Part shown: piece after piece, positions 15,851-22,924 of the stretch
How the letters are laid out: each line of letters opens with the position of its first letter
Numbering within the stretch: the stretch's first letter is position 1
Origin: Desulfonatronospira sp.
GTDB lineage: Bacteria > Desulfobacterota > Desulfovibrionia > Desulfovibrionales > Desulfonatronovibrionaceae
NCBI GenBank assembly: GCA_003551155.1
Contig: PUMA01000091.1
Location: 1-36,741 of the forward strand
Reading direction: 5' to 3'
DNA length: 36,741 nucleotides
The notes under the pieces: model-generated
The model's input: the letters and a program-made list of their open reading frames with translations, nothing else
Told to the model about the DNA's origin: nothing
Databases searched by the model: none
Translations under genes and position numbers: made by a program

Positions 15851-17400
15851 TATCCAGGCAGATGTTCTTCTTCAATCCTTTCCGGGTTTCATTGCTTCTT
15901 TGCCTGTCAGGGATTTTTCTTGCCTTCCCCAACCCTGTCCTGCACATTCCTTTTTTCATCTTCCTGTTTTTTCTGGGACTCAACCTCATTGCTTTCAATG
16001 CCCGATCCCTGTCCGCTGCTTTCAGATGGACCCTGTTCTCTTCGGGTTTTGCCTATGCCCTTGGCTTGTACTGGGTGGTAGTCCCTGTTCATGTCTATGG
16101 AAATTTTCCTTTTGTTCTTGCTGTGTTCTGTCCTCTTTTGCTCGGTTTTGTGCTGGGTTTGTTCAGCTGTGCTTATGTTATCTACCTGTATTTGCTCCGG
16201 AACAGATTCTCCTGGTTCTGGCTGGGGATTTTTGGGGGCGCTGCCTGGGGCTCTCTGGAATTCGCCAGGGAATATCTTTTTACCGGCTTTCCCTGGTTGA
16301 TTGCTGCTCAGGCCTTCAGCGTATGGCCTGAGACCATTCAGGCTGTCGGGCTGGTAGGCAGCTACGGGCTGGGCATGTTTCTTGCTTGTGCCGGCTTGTG
16401 GATGTCCTGCGGACAAAGAATTTCTCTGGTTGCAGGCCTGCTTCTGCTGGCAATGTTTCTTGTTCCCGGGTTCTGGCTTGGAAAACAGGAATATCATGGG
16501 CCTGTTAAAGACATTCTTGTGGTCCAGGGCAATATTGAGCAGGATATAAAATGGGAGGAGGAAATCCAGGTTCAAACTGTTAAAAAATATCAGAAGCTTA
16601 CTCTGGAGGGTTTGGGGGACAGAGGACCGGATCTGGTGATCTGGCCAGAAACCGCCATGCCTTTTTATTTTCAGGAAAAGACCCGGCTGAGCCTTATGGT
16701 ACGGGACTTTGTCCAGGAACAGAATATAAATCTGATCACAGGATCGCCTGCTTATGAGATGCTCCAGGACGATTCCGGTGTTAGGCTTTATAACCGGGCT
16801 TTCTGGGCAGCACCATCAGGCCGGATCATAGATTACTATGACAAGGAGCGGCTGGGGCCCTTTGGAGAATACATTCCCTGGTCGGATTATCTGTTTTTTC
16901 TGAACCGTCTGGTATCAGGACCCCTTGATTTTTCTCCGGGGTATGCCACAGGTCCTTTGATTCAGGAAGATCTTGCCATAGGAATGCTCATTTGTTATGA
17001 AATAATATTTCCGGGACTGGTCAGAGAAAGGGTGGCCAGTGGAGCCAACTTGCTGGTAAACATCTCCAATGATGCGTGGTTCGGGAAAACATCAGCACCC
17101 GAGCAGCATCTGCATTTAAGCGTTCTAAGGGCTGTGGAGCAGGGCAGGTTCATTGTCAGATCAACCAATACAGGAATCTCCGCGTTCATAGATCCTCAAG
17201 GCAGGGTTTATCAGCACACTAATCTGTTTCAGGATGCTTTTCTGAGGGGGGAGGTTAACCTCCTGGAACAGACCACTTTTTATCACAGGTGGCATTGGCC
17301 CATACACTGGGCCCTGGTGATCATCAGCCTGTCAGGTCTTGGCCTGTCTTTAACAAGAAAGGCATCACGAGCAGGAATGATTAAAAATAATGAAGGTTGA
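15847..17400 (+). CDS. lnt: apolipoprotein N-acyltransferase Lnt
   Basis: The inner-membrane enzyme that adds the third acyl chain to lipoproteins. It has 517 residues: about six N-terminal membrane segments (10-215), a periplasmic nitrilase domain (about 220-480) and a final membrane helix (about 488-505). The catalytic triad is E268 (VIWPETAMPF), K333 (YYDKERLGPFGEY) and C383 (MLICYEIIFP), nearly the E. coli numbering. The start at 15847 overlaps the previous stop as ATGA, implying translational coupling; a start at 15820 in the same frame would add nine residues. It confirms a Gram-negative envelope with lipoproteins. Confidence 0.93.
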   Translation: MISRQMFFFNPFRVSLLLCLSGIFLAFPNPVLHIPFFIFLFFLGLNLIAFNARSLSAAFRWTLFSSGFAYALGLYWVVVPVHVYGNFPFVLAVFCPLLLGFVLGLFSCAYVIYLYLLRNRFSWFWLGIFGGAAWGSLEFAREYLFTGFPWLIAAQAFSVWPETIQAVGLVGSYGLGMFLACAGLWMSCGQRISLVAGLLLLAMFLVPGFWLGKQEYHGPVKDILVVQGNIEQDIKWEEEIQVQTVKKYQKLTLEGLGDRGPDLVIWPETAMPFYFQEKTRLSLMVRDFVQEQNINLITGSPAYEMLQDDSGVRLYNRAFWAAPSGRIIDYYDKERLGPFGEYIPWSDYLFFLNRLVSGPLDFSPGYATGPLIQEDLAIGMLICYEIIFPGLVRERVASGANLLVNISNDAWFGKTSAPEQHLHLSVLRAVEQGRFIVRSTNTGISAFIDPQGRVYQHTNLFQDAFLRGEVNLLEQTTFYHRWHWPIHWALVIISLSGLGLSLTRKASRAGMIKNNEG

Positions 17401-17412
17401 GGATATAACTTG

Positions 17413-17447
17413 AGAGTTCAAAATTCCTGGTTGCTGGTTCCTAGTTT
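17413..17447. repeat. degenerate heptamer-period repeat after lnt
   Basis: Five consecutive heptamers, AGAGTTC, AAAATTC, CTGGTTG, CTGGTTC and CTAGTTT, share a TT at the same phase. The last three are clearly related; the first two may be chance. Confidence 0.35.
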
Positions 17448-17595
17448 AAAGAAATAAACTTAATAAATCCTGACAGATACCAGGTTTGGCTTCAAAGACG
17501 TACTGAATAAGCAAAAAAATAATAAATTGAGCTTATTACTGGAGCACTTTTGACTGTCCACGATCTAGAAAGGATTTCTTTATTTTTTTAAGAGG

Positions 17596-17623
17596 TTGAC
17601 CTTATAGAAATCTACACTACAAA
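17596..17623 (+). promoter_or_regulatory. candidate prfB promoter
   Basis: TTGACC (17596-17601) and TACAAA (17618-17623) with a 16-bp spacer, about 40 nt before the prfB ATG. The 262-nt gap after lnt makes an independent promoter likely, but the -10 is imperfect. Confidence 0.3.
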
Positions 17624-17662
17624 TAACAACTGGCCTTATTTATAAAGCAAAGCAGATTACCC

Positions 17663-18767
17663 ATGATTCAGCTCTCAGATTTAAAAGCCCAGTCAGATCA
17701 GGTACTGGAGCGTTTTTCCTCCCTATGGGGGCGCCTTTGACCTGGATAGACAAAAGCAGCGGCTCCAGGAAATCGAACATGAACTGGCCAAGCCCGGAGC
17801 ATGGGAAAACCATGAAAAACTTACCCCCATTCTAAAGGAAAAAAGCGGCCTGGAAGATGAGATAAAAAAGTTGTCCGAGCTTAAGCAGCTCCAGGAAGAA
17901 GTCCAGGAATGGCTTACTTTTGCTGAAGATGAGCAGTCCCAGGAAATTCTGGATGCCTTAAAAGACAGCCTGATTTCATTGCGCAAAAAGCTGGAAAAAA
18001 TCGAACTTGAAGCCTTTCTGAGCGGAAAGGAGGACAAGCATTCCGCAATCATGGCTATTCATCCCGGTGCGGGAGGTACGGAAGCCCAGGACTGGGTGGA
18101 GATGCTTCTGCGCATGTATATCCGCTGGGCGGAAAACAGCGGTTACCAGGTGGAGTATCTGGATTTTCTGCCCGGAGATGAAGCAGGGATTAAAAGCGTA
18201 ACCGTACAAATCAGCGGAGATTACGCTTACGGGTTGCTCAAAGGTGAAAGAGGCATACACAGGCTGATCAGAATCTCTCCTTTTGATGCTTCGGGGCGCA
18301 GGCACACCTCTTTTGCCTCAGTGGATGTCTTTCCCCAGATATCCGACGATATCAATATCGAGATCAAAGACGATGATCTGCGAGTGGATGTTTTCAAGTC
18401 CAGTGGCCCAGGCGGACAGCATGTCAACAAAACCAGTTCAGCCATCAGAATAACCCATCTGCCTACCGGAATTGTAGTCCAGTGCCAGAGTGAACGGTCG
18501 CAGAGGCGTAACCGGGAGGCTGCCCTGAAAATTCTCAAGGCCAAACTGTATGACCAGGAAATGAAAAAAATCGAGGATGCAAGACAGGAAAATTATGCAG
18601 CCAAAGACAGTATTGCCTGGGGCAGCCAGATCCGTACATATACCCTTCACTCTTATCGATTGGTAAAAGACCACAGGTCCAATGCTGAAACTTCTGATGT
18701 TGACGGTGTTCTGGACGGAAATCTTGACGAACTGATCCGCAGTTACCTTTTACATGCCCACAGTTGA
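17663..18767 (+). CDS. prfB: peptide chain release factor 2 with programmed +1 frameshift
   Basis: RF2 releases peptides at UGA and UAA. The gene is in two frames: 25 codons from ATG 17663 up to an in-frame TGA at 17738-17740, then 342 codons in the +1 frame from GAC at 17739 to the stop at 18767, giving 367 residues (E. coli RF2 has 365). The slip site is CTT-TGA-C, with GGGGG at 17727-17731 acting as an internal Shine-Dalgarno sequence, the same spacing as in E. coli. The stop-recognition tripeptide SPF (RISPFDASG) identifies RF2 rather than RF1, and GGQ (SGPGGQHVNK) is the catalytic motif. Because the UGA is read by RF2 itself, the protein limits its own synthesis. It is not a pseudogene. 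Confidence 0.95.
17727..17741 (+). promoter_or_regulatory. prfB +1 recoding site
   Basis: GGGGG (17727-17731), three spacer bases CGC, the slippery CTT (17735-17737) and TGA-C (17738-17741). The peptidyl-tRNA on CUU re-pairs with UUU and GAC is decoded next. Confidence 0.93.
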
Positions 18768-18835
18768 GCCTGTAGCTGATAACATGTAACTCAGCCTGCA
18801 TATGCTTGTTTTTCAGCTTGATATTCAAAAACTAC

Positions 18836-18863
18836 TTGATTTTACTTTTTATCTGAGCATATT
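18836..18863 (+). promoter_or_regulatory. weak candidate promoter of the HU-family gene
   Basis: TTGATT (18836-18841) and CATATT (18858-18863) with a 16-bp spacer, in an A/T-rich 150-nt gap after prfB. The match is modest and other choices are possible. Confidence 0.25.
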
Positions 18864-18917
18864 GTTGTTTCTGTACAGTTTGAACATGCTTGAAATTGTA
18901 AACCAGGAGGGGCGGAT

Positions 18918-19193
18918 ATGAACAAGAGCGAATTGATCAGGTCCCTGGCTGAAGAAAGGAATATATCCGTAGAGGAAGCCACGGATATTATCTCCATTTT
19001 TTTTGATTCCATGAAAGAGGCCTTAAAGAATGGGGACAGGGTTGAGATCAGAGGGTTTGGGAGTTTTAAAATCAAGGAATATCAGGGATATCAGGGAAGA
19101 AATCCCAAAACCGGCGATCCTGTGCAGGTTAGTCCCAAAAAACTGCCTTTTTTCAGGGCGGGCAAAGAACTCAAGGAATATCTGAATACCTGA
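18918..19193 (+). CDS. HU/IHF family DNA-binding protein
   Basis: A 91-residue nucleoid protein with helical N-terminal half (MNKSELIRSLAEE) and the DNA-bending beta arm region: VEIRGFGSFKIKEY followed by the conserved GRNPKTGDPV and FRAGKELKE. It is full length. The AxKxxxFKxGKxLK-type end has PFFRAGKELKEYL. From sequence alone I cannot tell HU from an IHF subunit; the acidic arm region and SIFFDSMKEAL fit either. AGGAGGGGC at 18905-18913 is a strong ribosome binding site. It lies between prfB and dapF and is probably transcribed alone or with dapF. Confidence 0.9.
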   Translation: MNKSELIRSLAEERNISVEEATDIISIFFDSMKEALKNGDRVEIRGFGSFKIKEYQGYQGRNPKTGDPVQVSPKKLPFFRAGKELKEYLNT

Positions 19194-19348
19194 TCCGCAT
19201 CAATTAAATTTTTTCTTGCCAGGTCCTGTAGCTTCTCTCTGTCTGCAGCTTTCAGGCAGTGATGATCGTTTTGCTCAGAGCGATCTTTTGCCTGCCGGTT
19301 GAAAACTTATGTTCCAACATGATGATTGTTAAATCTATCTCATACAAC

Positions 19349-20182
19349 ATGCACCCATTTTTTAAAATGCAGGGGAGTGGAAATGATTTCATCCTCTGGG
19401 ACAACACTGCACTGAGACTGCCGCGCAGATTCATGTCCAGTTGGGCCAGCACTCTTTGCCCCAGAGCTTTTGCCATAGGAGCGGATGGAATGATTTTTCT
19501 GGACAACCCTGCCTCTGCGGACCTGGATTATACTTGGCATTTCTATAATGCTGACGGTTCCCGGGCTGAAATGTGCGGCAACGGATCCAGGTGTGCTGCC
19601 CTCCTGGCATATGAATTGGGGCTTGCAGGAAAGAATCAGACCTTCGGCACCGATGCCGGATCCATTTCAGCCCAGATAAAGGACAAAGGACAGGTCAGGG
19701 TGCAGCTGACCCCGGCCAGAGATTTGCAGTTGCACATGATGTTGACTTTCCAGGAAAATGTTCCTGTTAATGTGCATTTTGTCAACACAGGGGTGCCCCA
19801 CAGTGTAGTACTGTGTGCAGACCTACATAAAGTAAATGTTTCAGACACTGGCCGTATGATACGCATGCATCCTGACTTTGCACCGGCCGGGACCAATGTC
19901 AATTTTATCCAGGTCAAGGATCAAAACAGCATTCTTCTGCGGACCTATGAACGCGGAGTGGAGCGGGAAACTTTTGCATGTGGTACCGGAGCTGCAGCTT
20001 CGGCGATAATAGCCACTGCCCTGGATCTGTGCTCCAGTCCAGTGGAGGTGACCACTACTGGCAAAGAAAGGCTGACCATTGATATCCAGGAAAACCACGT
20101 ATACTTGACCGGCAAGGCAGATTTTATCTACCAGGGTAAAGTTTATCTGGACACCTTTGGATTGGAACTGCCCCGGCCTTGA
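19349..20182 (+). CDS. dapF: diaminopimelate epimerase DapF
   Basis: Converts LL- to meso-diaminopimelate, the step after DapL. It has 277 residues from the chosen start. The two active-site cysteines are C76 (EMCGNGSRCA) and C211 (FACGTGAAAS). The protein opens with FFKMQGSGNDF, which in the family follows the first methionine almost directly, so I chose ATG 19349 although no ribosome binding site is visible. The frame is open to a GTG at 19259 and an ATG at 19322, and neither has a good site. The next gene, 52 nt downstream, is dapA. Confidence 0.93.
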   Translation: MHPFFKMQGSGNDFILWDNTALRLPRRFMSSWASTLCPRAFAIGADGMIFLDNPASADLDYTWHFYNADGSRAEMCGNGSRCAALLAYELGLAGKNQTFGTDAGSISAQIKDKGQVRVQLTPARDLQLHMMLTFQENVPVNVHFVNTGVPHSVVLCADLHKVNVSDTGRMIRMHPDFAPAGTNVNFIQVKDQNSILLRTYERGVERETFACGTGAAASAIIATALDLCSSPVEVTTTGKERLTIDIQENHVYLTGKADFIYQGKVYLDTFGLELPRP

Positions 20183-20234
20183 TTGGACAGAAGATTGCAA
20201 TGATTTATAATCAACCAGCATAAAGGAGGATTTC

Positions 20235-21113
20235 ATGCAGTTCCGCGGCGCTTTTACAGCCTTGGTAACTCCCTTCAAAAACAACCAACTGGATGAAGAT
20301 GCATATCGTAGACTGATTGAATGGCAGCTGGAACAGGGAATTGACGGTGTAGTTCCATGCGGAACTACTGGAGAGTCTGCCACTTTGACTCATGAGGAGC
20401 ACAAAAGGGCCATCAGCATTTGTGTTGATCAGGTAAAGGGCAGGGTGCCGGTTATTGCCGGGGCTGGATCCAACTGTACCAGCGAGGCAGTGGATCTGAC
20501 CAGGCATGCCAAGGATGCAGGTGCTGACGCAGCCTTGCTTATTACTCCTTATTACAACAAACCTACACCTGAAGGCCTGGTAACACACTTTAAAACTATT
20601 GCCAGGGAAGTGCCCATACCTTTTTTTATCTACAATGTGCCTGGAAGGACGTCATTGAATGTCCTGCCTGGAACTGTGGCCAGAATTTTCAATGAGGTGC
20701 CCGAGGCTATAGGCATTAAGGAAGCCACCGGCGATCTCAAGCAGGTTACTGAAGTTGTGGAGGCATGCGGTCCGGACTTTATTGTTTTGTCAGGGGATGA
20801 TTTTACTGTTCTGCCTCTTTTGTGTGTGGGAGGACACGGGGTCATATCGGTAACATCCAATATAGTTCCGGACATGATGCACTCCTTGTATTCAGCCTAT
20901 CAGAACAACAATCAGGAAGAAGCCAAAAGACTGCATCACAAAATGGCTCCGCTCTGCAGGGCCATGTTTCTGGAAACAAATCCCATTCCGGTTAAGACTT
21001 CCCTTGCACTTATGGGCAGAATCGAACTGGAGCTCAGGTTGCCGCTGGTGCCCATGCTGGAAGATAGCGAGGGCAGGCTCAAGGATATTCTGCAGAAATA
21101 CCAGTTGATCTGA
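20235..21113 (+). CDS. dapA: 4-hydroxy-tetrahydrodipicolinate synthase DapA
   Basis: Condenses pyruvate with aspartate semialdehyde, the first committed step toward diaminopimelate and lysine. It has 292 residues, a TIM barrel. Schiff-base lysine K162 (GIKEATGD), Y133 (FIYNVPGRT) and the threonine pair T44-T45 (PCGTTGES) are in place. AAAGGAGGA ends about 4 nt before the ATG, a strong ribosome binding site. With dapF just upstream and dapL about 10 kb away it gives three of the DapL-pathway enzymes. dapB was not seen. Confidence 0.95.
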   Translation: MQFRGAFTALVTPFKNNQLDEDAYRRLIEWQLEQGIDGVVPCGTTGESATLTHEEHKRAISICVDQVKGRVPVIAGAGSNCTSEAVDLTRHAKDAGADAALLITPYYNKPTPEGLVTHFKTIAREVPIPFFIYNVPGRTSLNVLPGTVARIFNEVPEAIGIKEATGDLKQVTEVVEACGPDFIVLSGDDFTVLPLLCVGGHGVISVTSNIVPDMMHSLYSAYQNNNQEEAKRLHHKMAPLCRAMFLETNPIPVKTSLALMGRIELELRLPLVPMLEDSEGRLKDILQKYQLI

Positions 21114-21226
21114 TCTACCCGGAAGGGCGGCATGGGCAGCCAGACCCGGCCCCAGGTCAGAAAATGCTCGAGTTTACAGGTAAAGGCCGGCGAAAGTATT
21201 AAAATTCAGATAGTGGGAAAATATTT

Positions 21227-22249
21227 ATGAATTGGACATATATTACCAAAGAGGCCAAGGACAGACTCAAGGGATACTGCCGGGTATGCCCGGTCTGTGA
21301 CGGTCGTATGTGTGCAGGCGAAGTGCCCGGGATGGGTGGGGTCGGCAGTGGTCAAGCCTTCAAGGTCAACCTGACTGCCTTGCGCCGCTACAGACTGAGA
21401 ATGCGAACATTGCACGAGGTGAAAAATCCGGTTACCAGCCTAAAACTATGGGGAAAGACTCTCAAGATGCCCATTATGGCCGCACCCATGACTGGAACCA
21501 CGTATAATATGGGTGGACAGCTTACCGAACAGGAGTTCATTGATTGTATTATCACCGGCAGCATTGAGGCGGGCACCATCGGGTTCTCCGGTGATGGAGC
21601 TGATCCGGCCATGTTTGACAGCGGTGTATCCGCAATCCTGAACAACCGGGGACAGGGTATTCCCATAATCAAGCCCAGAGCCCAGGAAGAGATCATCAAG
21701 AGAATGAAGAGCGCAGAAGAAGCCGGAGCCATGGCCGTTGGAGTAGATATTGACGGAGCAGGACTGGTGACCATGGCTCTTAAGGGACAGGCCGTAAGCC
21801 CCAAGGACAAGCAGGAAATCAAAGATTTGGTCCGGTCTACCAAGCTGCCTCTAGTGCTTAAAGGAATAATGACTGTTGAAGATGCCCTCGACTCACTGGA
21901 AGCAGGAGTTTCAGCCATAGTGGTGTCCAATCATGGGGGAAGGGTTCTTGATTATGCTCAGGGCGCAGCTGAAGTACTGCCGGAAATCTCGGAACTGGTC
22001 CGCGGACGCATGACCGTTTTTGCAGACGGTGGAGTACGTTCCGGTGCAGACGTGCTCAAGCTCCTGGCCCTGGGGGCGGACGCTGTCCTGGTGGGCAGAC
22101 CGTTGATTACTGGCGCATTTGGTGCAGGCAGGGAAGGGGTTTCATTTGTCCTGGAAAAGTACCGTCAGGAACTTGTTCAGGCCATGCTTCTAACTGGAGT
22201 TCCTGATGTAAAAAGAGTATCTCCCGGAATACTCTCTGATGACTATTAG
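21227..22249 (+). CDS. FMN-dependent alpha-hydroxy-acid oxidase-like protein with N-terminal cysteine motif
   Basis: A 340-residue TIM-barrel flavoprotein of the FMN-dependent dehydrogenase family (glycolate oxidase, lactate oxidase, IDI-2 relatives). Visible parts are the FMN loop PIMAAPMTG (82-90), K212 (LKGI), H236 and R239 in SNHGGRVLD (the catalytic His and Arg of the family), and the phosphate loop ADGGVRSGADV with GADAVLVGRPL. Unusual is the start: C18-x2-C21-x2-C24-x4-C29 followed by a glycine-rich EVPGMGGVGSG, in place of the tyrosine-bearing N-terminus of classic oxidases. I do not see the usual substrate-binding tyrosines, so an oxidase function on lactate or glycolate should not be assumed. 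No strong ribosome binding site. It converges on pyrR with a 14-nt gap. Confidence 0.82.
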   Translation: MNWTYITKEAKDRLKGYCRVCPVCDGRMCAGEVPGMGGVGSGQAFKVNLTALRRYRLRMRTLHEVKNPVTSLKLWGKTLKMPIMAAPMTGTTYNMGGQLTEQEFIDCIITGSIEAGTIGFSGDGADPAMFDSGVSAILNNRGQGIPIIKPRAQEEIIKRMKSAEEAGAMAVGVDIDGAGLVTMALKGQAVSPKDKQEIKDLVRSTKLPLVLKGIMTVEDALDSLEAGVSAIVVSNHGGRVLDYAQGAAEVLPEISELVRGRMTVFADGGVRSGADVLKLLALGADAVLVGRPLITGAFGAGREGVSFVLEKYRQELVQAMLLTGVPDVKRVSPGILSDDY

Positions 22250-22263
22250 TTTACCGTCAGCGA

Positions 22264-22803
22264 TCATTTATCAACGTTGGAAAGAAGGACTTTGTCTTCA
22301 CCGTCTCTTTCTTGGAGCAGCACGTCCACCTGTTCCCCGGGGGAAGTACTGATTTTCATACCCACGAAATCTGCATGTATGGGCAGCTCCCTGTGCCCGC
22401 GGTCGATGAGTACCAGAAGCTTGATCCTGCCGGGACGGCCGAAATCCAGAAGAGCGTCCAGGGCGCTGCGCACTGTGCGGCCGGTATACAGTACGTCGTC
22501 CACCAGAACAAGTTGTTTGTCGGCCACAGGGAAGGTGATCTCTGTGCTGTTGATCATGGGTGTGGAAGTCATGTTGGTCCAGTCATCCCGGTACAGATTG
22601 ATATCCAGCTTACCCAGCCAGATTTTTTGACCGGTTTTTTCTTCAAGCATTACTTTTAGCCTGGCTGCCAGATCCACGCCCCGACGTTGAATTCCGACCA
22701 GGGCCAGGTTTTCAGTGTCAGACATTTGTTCCCACACCTGGGAAGCAAGTCTTTCCAGGGTCTTCTGTATTTGTTTGGCGTTAAAAATTACTCGTGATGT
22801 CAT
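22264..22803 (-). CDS. pyrR: bifunctional pyrimidine regulator / uracil phosphoribosyltransferase PyrR
   Basis: A 179-residue phosphoribosyltransferase. The PRPP loop is VLVDDVLYTGRTVRSAL, and LVLIDRGHRELPIHADFVGM is typical of PyrR. In Gram-positives PyrR binds pyr mRNA to cause attenuation; in many Gram-negatives only the salvage reaction (uracil plus PRPP to UMP) is demonstrated. No pyr genes or attenuator are near, so the regulatory role cannot be assumed. The start at 22801-22803 is preceded on its strand by GGGAG at good spacing. It is divergent from copA. Confidence 0.92.
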   Translation of the reverse strand: MTSRVIFNAKQIQKTLERLASQVWEQMSDTENLALVGIQRRGVDLAARLKVMLEEKTGQKIWLGKLDINLYRDDWTNMTSTPMINSTEITFPVADKQLVLVDDVLYTGRTVRSALDALLDFGRPGRIKLLVLIDRGHRELPIHADFVGMKISTSPGEQVDVLLQERDGEDKVLLSNVDK

Positions 22804-22844
22804 TTAATTCTCCCATGGTCTCGCTTGCCGCGAGGTAAGGCTGA

Positions 22845-22870
22845 TGATCCTGTTCTGCAGGAAAGGATCA
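22845..22870. repeat. 7-bp dyad between pyrR and copA
   Basis: TGATCCT (22845-22851) and AGGATCA (22864-22870) are exact complements 12 bp apart, with an inner CTG/CAG match. The dyad lies 55 nt before the copA ATG and 42 nt before the pyrR start, so it could be an operator for either. Confidence 0.3.
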
Positions 22871-22924
22871 GGAATGTGAATAAAACGAATCAAAAATATA
22901 TCTGTATTTGCAGTCGTGGTAAAG

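Noticed and set aside
15907-16575. 222-aa minus-strand frame opposite lnt
   Set aside because: It lies fully inside the lnt membrane domain; its Gln/Glu-rich translation is the expected antisense of Phe/Leu-rich codons.
17663-17740. prfB as a frameshifted pseudogene, or a start at TTG 17871
   Set aside because: The break coincides exactly with the known RF2 recoding site (SD-like GGGGG, CTT-TGA-C), and the N-terminal residues before 17871 belong to the RF2 domain.
10867-22876. Shared 11-mer GATCAGGAATG upstream of the HesB-like gene (10867) and copA (22866) as a common operator
   Set aside because: Exact 11-mers are expected to recur by chance many times in 37 kb, and the flanks differ.
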